A DNA stretch of 64,000 nt from Janibacter sp. CX7 (GCF_024362365.1 NZ_CP101464.1:806001-870000); one strand, 5' to 3'; numbered from the stretch's first letter, positions 25,002 to 35,249 are shown. Notes: generated by a model from the letters alone, not told the origin. Made by a program: numbers and translations.

Positions 25002-26987
25002 GTGACCGACACCACGACTGGCGACAGCGCTGCTCCCGCGACCAGCGAGCAGCCCCGTCGCTCCGGCGCCCTGAGCGCCATGCGCCTCGCCCAGCTCCAG
25101 CAGCTCGCCTCGAGCATGGGGATCACCGGCACCGCCAAGATGCGCAAGAGCGACCTCATCTCCGCCATCCGCGCCCAGCAGTCCGGCTCCTCCGCGCCCG
25201 CCCCGGCGAAGTCCGCGGCAAAGAGCACTTCGGCAGCGCAGAGCGCCCCGGCCAAGCAGAGCGCCCCGGTCGAGCAGGCCGCTCCGGCCGAGCAGTCCGC
25301 CCCCGAGGCGAAGGGGGGCGAGCGCCCCTCCCGCGAGTCGGCTCCCGCCGAGCAGGACCGCGGCCAGCAGGACAACGACCAGCAGGAGCGCGGCCAGCGC
25401 GACTCCGGCGAGCGCCGCGGCGGCAACGACCGTCAGGGGAATGACCGCCAGCAGGGCGGCAACGACCGCCAGCAGCGCGGCGACCGCAACGACCGTCAGC
25501 AGGGCGGTGACCGCCAGCAGGGCGACCGTCAGGGCGGCAACCGCAACGACCAGCAGGGTGGTCGCAACCAGGGCGGCAACCGCAACGACCAGGGCGGCAA
25601 CGACCGTCAGGGCGGCAACCGCAACGACAACCGCAACCAGGGTGGCAACCAGCAGGGTGGCAACCAGGGTGGCGGCGGCCAGCAGGGCGGCGACGACGAG
25701 CGCGGCGGCCGTCGGCGCAACCGCAACCGCAACCGCAACCGGGACAAGCGTCGCGGCGGCGGCCAGCAGTTCGACGACACCGAGCCGCAGATCTCCGAGG
25801 ACGACGTGCTCGTCCCGGTCGCGGGCATCCTCGACGTCCTCGACAACTACGCCTTCGTGCGCACTTCGGGCTACCTGCCCGGCCCGGGCGACGTCTACGT
25901 GCCGCTCGGCATGGTCAAGCGCAACGGCCTGCGCAAGGGTGACGCCGTCACAGGCCAGGTCAAGGCCGCCCGCGAGGGCGAGGAGCCGCAGCAACAGACC
26001 GTCGGAACCAAGGGCAACCGCGGCAAGTACAACCCGCTGGCCAAGCTCGAGACGGTCAACGGCATGACCCCCGACGACGCGAAGCGCCGCGCGGAGTTCG
26101 GCAAGCTCACGCCGCTCTACCCGCAGGACCGACTGCGCCTCGAGACCGAGTCCAATGTCCTCACGACGCGGATGATCGACCTCGTCGCCCCGATCGGCAA
26201 GGGTCAGCGTGGCCTCATCGTCGCCCCGGCCAAGGCCGGCAAGACGATGGTCATGCAGTCGATCGCCAACGCGATCACGACCAACAACCCCGAGTGCCAC
26301 CTCATGGTCGTCCTCGTCGACGAGCGCCCCGAGGAGGTCACCGACATGCAGCGCGCGGTCAAGGGTGAGGTCATCGCCTCCACCTTCGACCGCCCGGCCG
26401 ACGACCACACGACGGTCGCCGAGCTGGCCATCGAGCGCGCCAAGCGCCTCGTCGAGATGGGCCACGACGTCGTCGTGCTGCTCGACTCGATCACCAAGCT
26501 GGGTCGCGCCTACAACCTCGCCGCCCCGGCGAGCGGGCGCATCCTCTCCGGTGGTGTCGACTCGGCGGCGCTCTACCCGCCGAAGAAGTTCTTCGGCGCG
26601 GCCCGCAACATCGAGAACGGCGGCTCGCTGACGATCCTCGCGACCGCGCTCGTCGAGACCGGCTCGCGCATGGACGAGGTGATCTTCGAGGAGTTCAAGG
26701 GCACCGGCAACATGGAGCTCAAGCTCGACCGTGGCCTGGCCAACCGCCGCATCTTCCCCGCGGTCGACGTCAACGCGTCCGGCACCCGGCGCGAGGAGAT
26801 CCTCCTCGCGCCCGAGGAGCTGAAGATCATGTGGAAGCTGCGTCGCGTGCTCGCTGCCCTCGACACCCAGCAGGGCGTCGAGCTGCTCATCGACCGGCTG
26901 CGCAAGACCAAGACGAACTACGAGTTCCTCATGCAGGTCCAGCAGACGAGCTCGATCAAGCTCGACGACGAGGACGAGACCGCCTGA
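25002..26987 (+). CDS. rho: transcription termination factor Rho with N-terminal insertion
   Basis: A 661-residue hexameric RNA helicase. An N-terminal SAP-like helix region (LAQLQQLASSMGITGTAKM) is followed by a long Gln/Asn/Arg/Gly/Asp-rich insertion (~70-255). Then comes the RNA-binding cold-shock-like domain (GILDVLDNYAFVRTSGYLPG) and the RecA-type ATPase: GPIGKGQRGLIVAPAKAGKT in part as Walker A, DSITKLGRAYN, and the Q/R loops. GTG start at 25002 with GGGAAGGG upstream. Disordered insertions of this kind are typical of high-G+C Rho proteins and can bind RNA or drive condensation. Confidence 0.96.
   Translation: MTDTTTGDSAAPATSEQPRRSGALSAMRLAQLQQLASSMGITGTAKMRKSDLISAIRAQQSGSSAPAPAKSAAKSTSAAQSAPAKQSAPVEQAAPAEQSAPEAKGGERPSRESAPAEQDRGQQDNDQQERGQRDSGERRGGNDRQGNDRQQGGNDRQQRGDRNDRQQGGDRQQGDRQGGNRNDQQGGRNQGGNRNDQGGNDRQGGNRNDNRNQGGNQQGGNQGGGGQQGGDDERGGRRRNRNRNRNRDKRRGGGQQFDDTEPQISEDDVLVPVAGILDVLDNYAFVRTSGYLPGPGDVYVPLGMVKRNGLRKGDAVTGQVKAAREGEEPQQQTVGTKGNRGKYNPLAKLETVNGMTPDDAKRRAEFGKLTPLYPQDRLRLETESNVLTTRMIDLVAPIGKGQRGLIVAPAKAGKTMVMQSIANAITTNNPECHLMVVLVDERPEEVTDMQRAVKGEVIASTFDRPADDHTTVAELAIERAKRLVEMGHDVVVLLDSITKLGRAYNLAAPASGRILSGGVDSAALYPPKKFFGAARNIENGGSLTILATALVETGSRMDEVIFEEFKGTGNMELKLDRGLANRRIFPAVDVNASGTRREEILLAPEELKIMWKLRRVLAALDTQQGVELLIDRLRKTKTNYEFLMQVQQTSSIKLDDEDETA
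25380..25700 (+). repeat. low-complexity coding repeats in rho
   Basis: Degenerate units such as CAGGGCGGCAACCGCAACGA encode Q-G-G-N-R-N-D strings. The pattern is internal to the reading frame and should be length-variable. Confidence 0.85.
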
Positions 26988-27006
26988 GTCTTGACCACAC
27001 ACGGCT

Positions 27007-27041
27007 GGGGGGCCGCTGCGCTACGTGCGCGGCGGCCCCCT
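27007..27041 (+). terminator. terminator after rho
   Basis: GGGGGCCGC and GCGGCCCCC pair across a partly paired 15-nt apex. The 3' arm runs into CCCCCTTCG, but the 5' side lacks the matching CGAAGGG. Confidence 0.75.
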
Positions 27042-27082
27042 TCGTCGTCAGCACTCATCCTGCGCGACCCGGGCATGACGCC

Positions 27083-27088
27083 TAGGGT
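27083..27088 (+). promoter_or_regulatory. -10 box for the receiver-HEAT-glycosyltransferase-kinase operon
   Basis: TAGGGT lies 34 nt before the ATG at 27123, after the rho terminator, giving this module its own promoter. No clear -35. Confidence 0.45.
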
Positions 27089-27122
27089 TGCGGCACACCA
27101 CGATTCGTTGCGGAGGTCGCAC

Positions 27123-27497
<375 letters not shown>

Positions 27498-27499
27498 CC

Positions 27500-28588
27500 G
27501 TGGGCGAGATCGTCGTCCAACCCTGGATCCTGCGGCTGAGCCTGTGGATCATGCTCGGCACCGTCGTCGCCCTCGTCGCGACGATCGTCGTCGCGCGACT
27601 GGCCCGCCGCGAGCGGGCCCGGGCCGTGACCCGGCGGGTCGGCCCGCTGCGCGAGGACGTGCTGGCCGTCGTCTCCGGCGATGACGACGGGCGATCCCGA
27701 GCTCTGCTCGCCGGGCTCCGCGGCCGCTCGGCGGATCTCGTCGAGCCGGTGCTCGTGGGCTACCTGAGCAAGGTGCGCGGCACCCCTGCGGAGCGGATCA
27801 CCGAGGTCCTCGCCGCGCACGGGATGCACGAGCGGGCCCTCGCCGGCGTCGACTCCTGGTCCGGCACGAAGCGGGCCCGCTCGTCATGGGCGCTCGGCAC
27901 GATGCGTGCGGACGGTGCATCCCAGGCGGTCGCGCCCCTCCTGCAGGACCGTGACCGCGGGGTGTCGGTCACCGCAGCTCGCTCGCTCGGACTGCTCGGC
28001 GACCCGGCCACGGCGCGCTCGCTCCTCGACGCCGTCGTCCCCGGCAGCCGGGGACGCGGCCAGCTGCCCGTGTGGGTCGTCGTCGAGTCGCTCGTCGCCC
28101 TCGGGCCGGCCGCGGCGTCGACCGTCGGCGCCGCCCTCGCCAGCGATGACGCGAGCACGCGCGCCGTTGCCGCGCTGACGATCGGTCGCGCCCAGCACCT
28201 CTCGCAGGCACCGGCGCTGCGAGCGCTGCTCGACCACGAGGAGGACCCCGTCGTCCTCACCGCGGCTGCCGGGGCTCTCGGCTCCGTCGGCACCGCCACG
28301 GACGTCGGGACCCTGCTCCCGCTGGCCCGCGCGGGCCGCCCCCGGTCGGTGCGTCTGGCGGCGGCGCTCGCCCTCGGCGAGCTCGGCGGACCGGATGCCG
28401 TGGCCGCTCTCGCAGATCTCCTCGGCGACGACGACCCGCGGCTGGGTGAGCTCGTGGCCGAGATCCTCGTCGACCACGGACCGGCCGGCATCGCCGCTCT
28501 CGAGGCCCACGCGGACGACGCCGGCGCCTCCGGCCAGGCCGCGGCCTACGGCCTGGCCGTCCACCAGCTGCGGCGAGGCCGAGGCTGA
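27500..28588 (+). CDS. membrane-anchored HEAT-repeat protein
   Basis: A 362-residue protein with one N-terminal membrane helix (~10-33) and about six to seven HEAT/PBS-type helical repeats, e.g. DRGVSVTAARSLGLLGDPAT and SVRLAAALALGELGGPDAV. HEAT solenoids are docking scaffolds. GTG start 2 nt after the receiver stop; its own stop overlaps the glycosyltransferase start (TGATG). Its position suggests an adaptor between the receiver and the membrane synthase; that role is inference. Confidence 0.78.
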   Translation: MGEIVVQPWILRLSLWIMLGTVVALVATIVVARLARRERARAVTRRVGPLREDVLAVVSGDDDGRSRALLAGLRGRSADLVEPVLVGYLSKVRGTPAERITEVLAAHGMHERALAGVDSWSGTKRARSSWALGTMRADGASQAVAPLLQDRDRGVSVTAARSLGLLGDPATARSLLDAVVPGSRGRGQLPVWVVVESLVALGPAAASTVGAALASDDASTRAVAALTIGRAQHLSQAPALRALLDHEEDPVVLTAAAGALGSVGTATDVGTLLPLARAGRPRSVRLAAALALGELGGPDAVAALADLLGDDDPRLGELVAEILVDHGPAGIAALEAHADDAGASGQAAAYGLAVHQLRRGRG

Positions 28589-30045
28589 TGGACGAGGTCC
28601 TGGAGCCGGTCACCCCTGTCGTCGAGGCGATCTTCGGGGCCATCGCGCTCCCGGTCCTCGTCTACTTCCTCATCATCAACACCTCCTACCTCGTCCTCGT
28701 CGTCGCCGCGGCACTGGAGTTCCGACGCTCGTCCCGGCAGCTCCCCTTCGCCGGCCGCGAGGAGCTCCTCGGCTCCGGGCTCGTGCCCGGGGTCAGCGTC
28801 GTCACCTCGATGTACAACGAGGAGGCCGGCATCCGGGTCGCGGCGCAGGCGATGCTCGCGCTGCACTACCCGCGGCACGAGGTCGTCATCGTCGACGACG
28901 GCAGCAGCGATCGGGGCTTCGAGGTGCTGCGGGAGACCTTCGACCTCGTCGAGGTGCCGCGTCGCATGCCCGAGGACCTCGCGGTGCGCGAGCACGCCAC
29001 CTCCGTGCACGTGCCCCGCAACGGCCGCACCCGGCTGACCGTCGTGCGCAAGCCCAACTCCGGGCGCTCCGACTCGCTCAACGTCGGGGTCAACTTCGCC
29101 ACCCAGGACCTCGTCGTCTTCGTCGACTCCGACTCCGTGCTCGACCCCGACGCCCTGCTCGCCGTCGTGCGGCCCTTCGCGGAGGACCCGGTGCGGATGG
29201 TCGCCGGCGGGGGAGTGATCCGGGCGGTCAACGGCTGCGTCGTCCGGGGCGGCCGGGTCACCGAGGTGCGGATGTCGCGCAACTGGCTCGCTCGCATCCA
29301 GGTCGTCGAGTACCTGCGCGCCTTCCACCTCGGGCGCAGCGGCTGGTCACGGCTGAAGTCGCTCATCCTCATCAGCGGCGCCTTCGGGATCTTCCGTCGG
29401 GACGCGCTCGTCGAGGTGGGTGGGCTCGACCCGGACAGCATCGGCGAGGACTTCGAGCTCGTCCTGCGGGTGCACCGTCACATGCGACGGCAGCGGCGTG
29501 ACTACCGGGTGGAGTTCATCTCCGAGCCGATCTGCTGGACCGAGGTCCCCGAGACGACGAAGGTGCTGCGCAAGCAGCGCCGCCGGTGGCACCGCGGGCT
29601 GTGGGAGACCCTCTGGGCCTATCGCTCGATGTTGCTCAACCCGCGCTACGGTCGGGTCGGCATGATCGCCGTGCCCTACTACTGGGTCTTCGAGCTGCTC
29701 GCCCCCGCACTCGAGCTCTTCGGCCTCGTCCTCGTCGTCGTCGGCTCGCTGCTCGGGGTGGTCGATGTCGGCTACTTCCTGCTCTTCATGGCCGTCGCCT
29801 ACGGCTACGCGGGGCTGGTGACGCTCGCGGCGATGACCGTCGAGGAGCTGAGCTTCCACAAGTACCCGCGCTGGCGTGACCTGCTGAGCACGCTCGCGTC
29901 GGCCGTGGTCGAAAACATCGGCTACCGCCAGGCCACCGCCGTCTGGCGGCTCGAAGGGTGGTGGCAGAGCCTGCGGGGGAGCCGCCACGAGTGGGGGACG
30001 ATGACCCGCACCGGCTTCGACACCCGTGACGAGACGACGTCATGA
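28588..30045 (+). CDS. family 2 glycosyltransferase, processive polysaccharide-synthase type
   Basis: A 485-residue membrane GT2 enzyme. An N-terminal helix (~15-40) precedes the GT-A domain with VDDGSSD, FVDSDSVLD and GEDFEL as the D, DxD and third acidic motifs, and QRRRWHRG as the QxxRW motif of processive synthases (cellulose, hyaluronan, PNAG types). Three or four C-terminal helices (~350-440) follow. It should polymerise and perhaps export a polysaccharide; the sugar is not readable. It is translationally coupled to the HEAT gene before it and overlaps the kinase after it (ATGA). Confidence 0.83.
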   Translation: MDEVLEPVTPVVEAIFGAIALPVLVYFLIINTSYLVLVVAAALEFRRSSRQLPFAGREELLGSGLVPGVSVVTSMYNEEAGIRVAAQAMLALHYPRHEVVIVDDGSSDRGFEVLRETFDLVEVPRRMPEDLAVREHATSVHVPRNGRTRLTVVRKPNSGRSDSLNVGVNFATQDLVVFVDSDSVLDPDALLAVVRPFAEDPVRMVAGGGVIRAVNGCVVRGGRVTEVRMSRNWLARIQVVEYLRAFHLGRSGWSRLKSLILISGAFGIFRRDALVEVGGLDPDSIGEDFELVLRVHRHMRRQRRDYRVEFISEPICWTEVPETTKVLRKQRRRWHRGLWETLWAYRSMLLNPRYGRVGMIAVPYYWVFELLAPALELFGLVLVVVGSLLGVVDVGYFLLFMAVAYGYAGLVTLAAMTVEELSFHKYPRWRDLLSTLASAVVENIGYRQATAVWRLEGWWQSLRGSRHEWGTMTRTGFDTRDETTS

Positions 30046-32015
30046 GCCCTCGCAACACCGTCGCCCGGGTGCTCGAGCGCCTCGTCATCGTGCTCTCGCT
30101 CGTCATCCTCGTCATGTCGCTGCTGTCGATCGCCTCGATCTTCGTCATCCGCCAGGAGGTGCTCGAGACGACGCGCACGATCAGTCCGCTCAACGAGCAG
30201 AGCGGGCAGATGCGGATCACCGTCTCCGAGGCCCAGGGCAGCTATCGCGCCTACCTCCTCACCGAGGAGGAGACCTTCCGCGAGGACTACGTCGCCTCCA
30301 GGGACGACTTCCGGCGGGGTGAGGCGGTGCTGCTGCAGCGGGCCGAGCGCGCCGACATGGACGAAGGGAGGGTCGAGGACTTCATCGCCGCGGCCGACGA
30401 GTGGTTCCGCCTCGCCGACGCCCAGATGAGGTCTCCCTCCCGGGCGCCCCTGCGGCAGACCGCGCCGGCCTTCGCCGAGGTCGAGCGGGAGCACGACGCC
30501 CTCGTCACGCAGATCACCGAGGTCCGGCAGGAGCGGCGTGACCGCTACGGGCTGCTCATGACGGGCGGGGTGGCGGTCATGGGGGGCGCGGCGCTCGTCG
30601 CCCTCGTCGTGACGATCGGCCAGACGCGGCGCACCCACCGCCGACTCGCGCGGCCGCTGCAGGCCCTGCACCGGGTCGTCACCGGGCACCAGACGGGGAC
30701 GACGCTGGAGCGGGCGGACGTCACCGACGGCGCCGACGAGGTCATCGCGCTCGCGGGCGCCTTCAACACGCTCGCCGAGTCCAATGCCTCGATGCACCGG
30801 GAGCGCGAACGTCGGATCGATCTCTACCGGGTGACCGGCAGCGTGCCCGGACTGCTCACCGCCCGGGACGGTGGCTGGGACAGCGCGTGCGCCCGGCTGG
30901 GCGAGGGGCTCGGGGTGGACGCCGTGTCCATCTACCGGCTCACCGGGACCCGCACCGCCGAGCGGATCGGGAGCTGGAGCTCCAGCGGCGCGGGATTTTC
31001 GGTTGCGGTGCAGGAGCTGGAGATCCCGGGGCTGGCCCGGCTGCTCGCCGAGACCCCGATCCTGCGCGCCCGGGACCTGCAGGAGGTCACCGCGACCTTC
31101 CCGCGGCCGCTGCCCAAGGTGGCCGCCGGCGAGTCCATCGAGGGTTGGGTGCTGCATCCTCTGCTCTTCGGTGACGAGGCGGTGGGCGCGCTGTCGGTGG
31201 CCACGCTCACCCCGCACGACTGGGACCAGGCCGAGGTCCAGGCGATGGAGCGGGTCGCCGAGTACGCGGCGCACACCTTCGTCGAGCAGCGCTACGTCGC
31301 CTCGCTCGAGGAGCTGGACCAGCAGAAGTCGGACTTCACCGCCACGACGAGCCACGAGCTGCGCACCCCGCTGACCTCGATCGCCGGCTACCTCGAGCTG
31401 CTCGAGGACGGTGACTTCGGCGAGCTCACCGCGCCGCAGGGCAATGCGCTCGGTGTCATCTCGCGCAACGTCGAGCGGCTGCGCAGCCTTATCGACGACC
31501 TGCTTCTGCTCAACCGGCTCGACAGCGGCGCCGTCCAGCAGACGCACGAGGAGCACGACGTGCGGTGCGGTGCCACCCGGGTCGTCGAGCAGCTCGAGCC
31601 CGTGGCGCGCTCCGCCGGCGTCGAGCTCGTCCTCGACCACGGTGACGAGCCGCTGCTCGTGCGCGGTGACGCGGGGCAGATCGAGCGTGCCGTCGGCAAC
31701 GTCGTGAGCAATGCCGTGAAGTTCACGCCCGCCGGTGGTCGGGTGCACCTGACCACCCGGCAGGAGGGCGGCGAGGTGCGCATCGTCTGCTCCGACACGG
31801 GCATGGGCATCCCCGCTGCCGACCAGCAGCGGCTGTTCACCCGCTTCTTCCGGGCGTCCAACGCCCAGGAGGGCCACGTGCCCGGAACCGGTCTGGGCCT
31901 GGTCATCGTCGAGACGATCGCCCGGGCCCACGGCGGCGGCGTCACCCTCGACTCGGTCGAAGGGGAGGGGACGACGGTGACGATCACCCTCGCCCCCGAC
32001 CCTGCAAAACCCTAG
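30042..32015 (+). CDS. sensor histidine kinase with CHASE3-like, HAMP and GAF domains
   Basis: A 657-residue kinase. Membrane helices at ~10-33 and ~170-193 enclose a helical CHASE3-like sensor. A HAMP segment (~195-250), a GAF domain (~265-410), HisKA with TTSHELRTPLTSI (His438) and an HATPase (NVVSNAVKFTP, DTGMGIP, GTGLGLVIV) follow. It should phosphorylate the receiver encoded first in the operon. The C-terminal residues P-A-K-P and the TAG stop (32013-32015) lie inside a CCCTAGGG palindrome, so the repeat supplies the stop codon. Confidence 0.88.
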   Translation: MSPRNTVARVLERLVIVLSLVILVMSLLSIASIFVIRQEVLETTRTISPLNEQSGQMRITVSEAQGSYRAYLLTEEETFREDYVASRDDFRRGEAVLLQRAERADMDEGRVEDFIAAADEWFRLADAQMRSPSRAPLRQTAPAFAEVEREHDALVTQITEVRQERRDRYGLLMTGGVAVMGGAALVALVVTIGQTRRTHRRLARPLQALHRVVTGHQTGTTLERADVTDGADEVIALAGAFNTLAESNASMHRERERRIDLYRVTGSVPGLLTARDGGWDSACARLGEGLGVDAVSIYRLTGTRTAERIGSWSSSGAGFSVAVQELEIPGLARLLAETPILRARDLQEVTATFPRPLPKVAAGESIEGWVLHPLLFGDEAVGALSVATLTPHDWDQAEVQAMERVAEYAAHTFVEQRYVASLEELDQQKSDFTATTSHELRTPLTSIAGYLELLEDGDFGELTAPQGNALGVISRNVERLRSLIDDLLLLNRLDSGAVQQTHEEHDVRCGATRVVEQLEPVARSAGVELVLDHGDEPLLVRGDAGQIERAVGNVVSNAVKFTPAGGRVHLTTRQEGGEVRIVCSDTGMGIPAADQQRLFTRFFRASNAQEGHVPGTGLGLVIVETIARAHGGGVTLDSVEGEGTTVTITLAPDPAKP

Positions 32016-32030
32016 GGTTTTGCGAAGTTG
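32002..32030. repeat. CCCTAGGG palindrome, pair 1 copy a
   Basis: CTGCAAAACCCTAGGGTTTT continues to TGCGAAGTTG; centre at 32010-32017. It overlaps the kinase stop codon. Confidence 0.93.
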
Positions 32031-32044
32031 AGGGGCGGCCAACC

Positions 32045-32073
32045 CTGCAAAACCCTAGGGTTTTGCGAAGTTG
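32045..32073. repeat. CCCTAGGG palindrome, pair 1 copy b
   Basis: Identical to copy a over 29 bp, same orientation, centre 43 bp further on (32053-32060). It lies between the convergent kinase and GNAT genes. Confidence 0.93.
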
Positions 32074-32124
32074 GGGGTGGCTGAGCCTGCATTGCCGTTG
32101 GGGAATGCGAAAAGGGAGGGGAGG

Positions 32125-32712
32125 TCAAGCCTCGTCGGGGGTGGTGGCGTCCAGCTCGGGGGAGGTGCGGTCGATGCGTCGGCGCATCTCGGGGAAGGCC
32201 GCCTCGGTGAAGCCGAAGTCCTCGTAGATGTCGCGGCCCATCTCGGTCGCGTTGAGCGAGAGCACCTCGACGTCGGTCTCGTCCTCGAACCACGCGATGA
32301 GCTCGGCGACGACGGCGTGGGTGAAGCCCAGGCGACGGTGCCGGGGGAAGGTGGCGATGTTGGACACGAGGCCACCCGTGCCGCGGCGGCCGGGCGCCGG
32401 CATGAGGTCGGTGACCTGACCCATGGCGCACGAGACGACGGTGCCGTGGGCCTCGGCGACGACGACCCGCACGTCGTCCTCACCGAGTCGCAGCTGCAGC
32501 CAGCGGGCGGCGTCCTGCTGCCAGCCGATGTCGGAGACCTCCTCGGAGGAGGTGCCCATCGCCTCGAACATCAGTGCCCGCAGGGCGACGATGGTGCCGA
32601 TGTCGCCGGCCGTGGCCGGCCGGATCACCGAGCCCTCCACGGGCCCGGGCGCGGGCTCCCTTCGCCGGTCACGGGTGGTGCGGCGGGGCAGGCGGGGGGC
32701 TCGAGGTGCCAT
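32125..32712 (-). CDS. GNAT-family N-acetyltransferase
   Basis: A 195-residue protein. After a basic, low-complexity ~40-residue N-terminus the GNAT fold starts at [20 protein letters not shown]. Motif A with the acetyl-CoA loop reads [18 protein letters not shown], and YEDFGFTEA is the usual C-terminal signature. The substrate is unknown. The ATG at 32712 is the likely start; a downstream GTG just before SVIRP would remove the basic tail. It is convergent with the kinase operon and divergent from rpmE. Confidence 0.8.
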   Translation of the reverse strand: MAPRAPRLPRRTTRDRRREPAPGPVEGSVIRPATAGDIGTIVALRALMFEAMGTSSEEVSDIGWQQDAARWLQLRLGEDDVRVVVAEAHGTVVSCAMGQVTDLMPAPGRRGTGGLVSNIATFPRHRRLGFTHAVVAELIAWFEDETDVEVLSLNATEMGRDIYEDFGFTEAAFPEMRRRIDRTSPELDATTPDEA

Positions 32713-32772
32713 GCGCCCATCCTGCCCCAGCCGGGTGCGCCCGCACGGGAACATCCGGGACCGACGTCGTGT

Positions 32773-32801
32773 TTGGACCACCGTGCCTGCTCTGGCACAA
32801 T
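32773..32801 (+). promoter_or_regulatory. promoter for rpmE
   Basis: TTGGAC (32773-32778), 17-nt spacer, CACAAT (32796-32801). The GTG start of rpmE is ~100 nt downstream, preceded by AAGGAG. Confidence 0.55.
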
Positions 32802-32903
32802 CGACTGCTGGTCCGGTTCACGGCACGCGGCACAGACGCTCGCAGTTGTCGGCCCCAGCGAGGGCGCAACGCCGACCCGGACGACACGACCAAGGAGCAC
32901 CAC

Positions 32904-33122
32904 GTGAAGAAGGACATCCACCCCACCTACGAGGCCACCAGCGTCTCGTGCACCTGCGGCAACACCTTCACCACCCGCAGCACCAAGCCGGGCGGCGAGA
33001 TCCGCGTCGAGATCTGCAGCAACTGCCACCCCTTCTACACGGGCAAGCAGAAGATCATGGACACCGGTGGTCGCGTGGCCCGCTTCCAGAAGCGTTACGG
33101 CCAGAAGACCGAGGCCAAGTAA
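32904..33122 (+). CDS. rpmE: 50S ribosomal protein L31, zinc-binding form
   Basis: A 72-residue L31 beginning [10 protein letters not shown]. The C-x-C and C-x-x-C pair (SCTCG, CSNC) marks the zinc-containing paralogue rather than the zinc-free stress form. The GTG at 32904 has AAGGAG 8 nt upstream. It is followed by a good hairpin terminator. In mycobacteria it directly follows rho; here 5.9 kb separate them. Confidence 0.96.
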   Translation: MKKDIHPTYEATSVSCTCGNTFTTRSTKPGGEIRVEICSNCHPFYTGKQKIMDTGGRVARFQKRYGQKTEAK

Positions 33123-33130
33123 CCCACTCG

Positions 33131-33167
33131 ATGCGCCGGTCAGCCCACAGGGCTGGCCGGCGCATCA
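33131..33167 (+). terminator. terminator after rpmE
   Basis: 17-nt arms GATGCGCCGGTCAGCCC / GGGCTGGCCGGCGCATC with one G-U pair and a 3-nt loop. Unlike most terminators here it has no CGAAGGG word. Confidence 0.85.
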
Positions 33168-33223
33168 GTCGTTTCCACCACCCCTCCACCTCCGCTCCAC
33201 CCACCGACCGCCGGGAGGCCACC

Positions 33224-34309
33224 GTGCTCGAGTCCGTCGAGGCGCTGCTCGCCGAGCACGCCGAGCTCGAGGCGTCGCTCGCCGACCCGGCCGTCATCGG
33301 TGACCCCGACCGCCTGCGCGACGTCAACCGGCGCTATGCCGAGCTGACCCCGGTGGTCACGGCCCAGCGTGAGCTCGACCTGGCCGTCGGTGACCTCGAG
33401 GCCGCCCGCGAGCTGGCCGCGGAGGACGCGGCCTTCGCCGCCGAGGTCCCCGCGCTCGAGGAGGCGGTTGCCGCCGGCGAGGACCGGATGCGCCGCCTGC
33501 TCATCCCGCGTGACCCCGATGACGACCGTGACGTGATCCTCGAGATCAAGGCGGGCGAAGGGGGAGAGGAGTCCGCCCTCTTCGCCGGCGACCTGCTGCG
33601 CATGTACCTGCGCCATGCGGAGAAGCGCGGCTGGACCACGCGCCTGCTCGACGCCACCGAGTCCGACCTCGGCGGCTACAAGGACGTGCGGGTCGCGGTC
33701 GGTGCCAAGGGCACGCCGGAGCCGGGCGCCGCCCCGTGGGCCCGCCTCAAGTACGAAGGGGGAGTCCACCGCGTCCAGCGCGTCCCCGTCACCGAGAGCC
33801 AGGGTCGTATCCACACCTCCGCGGCCGGCGTGTGGGTCATGCCCGACGTCGGCGACGTCGTCGAGGTCGAGATCGACCCCAACGACCTGAAGATCGACGT
33901 CTACCGCTCGTCGGGTCCCGGCGGGCAGTCGGTCAACACGACCGACTCGGCCGTGCGGATCACCCACCTGCCGACCGGCACCGTCGTCTCCTGCCAGAAC
34001 GAGAAGTCGCAGCTGCAGAACAAGGAGTCGGCGATGCGCGTGCTGCGCGCCCGGCTGCACCAGATGGCGATGGACGAGGCGGCGGCCGAGGCCAAGGAGG
34101 CGCGTGCCTCGCAGGTGCGCACCGTCGACCGCTCGGAGCGGATCCGCACCTACAACTTCCCCGAGAACCGGATCAGCGACCACCGCACCGGCTTCAAGGC
34201 CAACCGGCTCGACACCGTGCTCGACGGCGACCTCGACGCGGTGATCGACTCCGCGGTGCAGGCCGACGAGGAGGCGCGGCTCGCGGCTCTCGCCGGGGAC
34301 GGGGAGTGA
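33224..34309 (+). CDS. prfA: peptide chain release factor 1
   Basis: A 361-residue RF1 that recognises UAA/UAG. The GGQ motif is in [12 protein letters not shown] near 236; the codon-recognition loop lies in the segment after [20 protein letters not shown] start at 33224 with GGGAGG 5 nt upstream. It overlaps prmC by four bases, coupling the factor to its own methylase. Two in-frame CGAAGGGGGA words force GAA-GGG codons. Confidence 0.96.
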   Translation: MLESVEALLAEHAELEASLADPAVIGDPDRLRDVNRRYAELTPVVTAQRELDLAVGDLEAARELAAEDAAFAAEVPALEEAVAAGEDRMRRLLIPRDPDDDRDVILEIKAGEGGEESALFAGDLLRMYLRHAEKRGWTTRLLDATESDLGGYKDVRVAVGAKGTPEPGAAPWARLKYEGGVHRVQRVPVTESQGRIHTSAAGVWVMPDVGDVVEVEIDPNDLKIDVYRSSGPGGQSVNTTDSAVRITHLPTGTVVSCQNEKSQLQNKESAMRVLRARLHQMAMDEAAAEAKEARASQVRTVDRSERIRTYNFPENRISDHRTGFKANRLDTVLDGDLDAVIDSAVQADEEARLAALAGDGE

Positions 34310-35181
34310 CCTCCCTTCGCTCGGCGGTGGGGGAGGCGACGGCGACGCTCACCGCTGCGGGCGTGCCGACCCCACGACCTGACGCGCTGCTCCTCGCGGC
34401 CCACGCCCTGGGCTGCGACCGGGCCGAGGTGGAGCGCCGGATGCTGCTCGGTGCCGACCTCGACGAGATGACCTCGCGGCGGCTCGACGCGCTCGTCGAG
34501 GAGCGCGCCACCCGGGTGCCGCTGCAGCACCTCACCGGCACCGCCCCCTTCCGCCGGCTCGAGCTGCACGTCGGGCCCGGGGTCTTCGTGCCCCGCCCCG
34601 AGACGGAGGCCGCCGTCGACCACGTGCTGGCGGCGCTCGACGGGCTCGACGCGCCGGTCGTCGTCGACCTGTGCACCGGCTCGGGCGCGCTCGCGCTGGG
34701 CGTCGCCGACGAGGCGCCGGGTGCCGAGGTGACCGCCGTCGAGCTCAGCGAGCTCGCCGTGGCCTGGGCCGCCCGCAACATCGAGGCGAGCGGGCTGCCC
34801 GTGCGGCTCGTCGCCGCCGACGCCACCGCCGACCCGGCCACCGTGCCCGAGCTCGCCGAGCTCGTCGGCCGGGTCGACGTCGTCGTGTCCAACCCGCCCT
34901 ACATCCCCGTCGGGATGGTGCCGCTCGAGCCGGAGGTCGCCGAGCACGACCCCCAGGTGGCGCTCTACGGCGGCAGCGCCGACGGGCTGGCGATCCCGCT
35001 CGCGGTCGCCGCGACCGCCGCGCGCCTGCTGCGGCCGGGCGGGCTGCTCGTCATGGAGCACGCCGACAGCCAGGGCGAGAGCCTGCCCCGCGCGCTGGTG
35101 GCGACGGGCGACTGGGCGGACGCCACCGACCACACCGACCTCGCCGGACGCCCCCGCACCACGACCGCACGTCGCGCCTGA
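34306..35181 (+). CDS. prmC: release-factor glutamine methyltransferase
   Basis: A 291-residue SAM-dependent enzyme that methylates the GGQ glutamine of RF1/RF2. The N-terminal helical domain precedes FVPRPETE and the SAM site [11 protein letters not shown]; the catalytic motif NPPYIP is near 197. The GTG at 34306 overlaps the prfA stop (GTGA). A bidirectional terminator follows 17 nt after the stop. Confidence 0.95.
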   Translation: MTSLRSAVGEATATLTAAGVPTPRPDALLLAAHALGCDRAEVERRMLLGADLDEMTSRRLDALVEERATRVPLQHLTGTAPFRRLELHVGPGVFVPRPETEAAVDHVLAALDGLDAPVVVDLCTGSGALALGVADEAPGAEVTAVELSELAVAWAARNIEASGLPVRLVAADATADPATVPELAELVGRVDVVVSNPPYIPVGMVPLEPEVAEHDPQVALYGGSADGLAIPLAVAATAARLLRPGGLLVMEHADSQGESLPRALVATGDWADATDHTDLAGRPRTTTARRA

Positions 35182-35198
35182 GCCCGGCACGAGCATGA

Positions 35199-35234
35199 CG
35201 AAGGGGGCGTGGCCGGTCGGCCACGCCCCCTTCG
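35199..35234. terminator. bidirectional terminator, prmC / small membrane peptide
   Basis: Perfect 16-bp arms CGAAGGGGGCGTGGCC / GGCCACGCCCCCTTCG with a 4-nt loop, between convergent genes. Confidence 0.9.
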
Positions 35235-35249
35235 GTGGTGCTGGGAACT

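Noticed and set aside
25380..25700. CRISPR-like array
   Set aside because: The repeats are degenerate, in frame and encode the Rho low-complexity insertion; there are no spacers of regular length.
32002..32073. CCCTAGGG repeats as telomere-like or telomerase-related DNA
   Set aside because: The resemblance to TTAGGG repeats is limited to the palindrome centre and is coincidental; copies are internal and palindromic.
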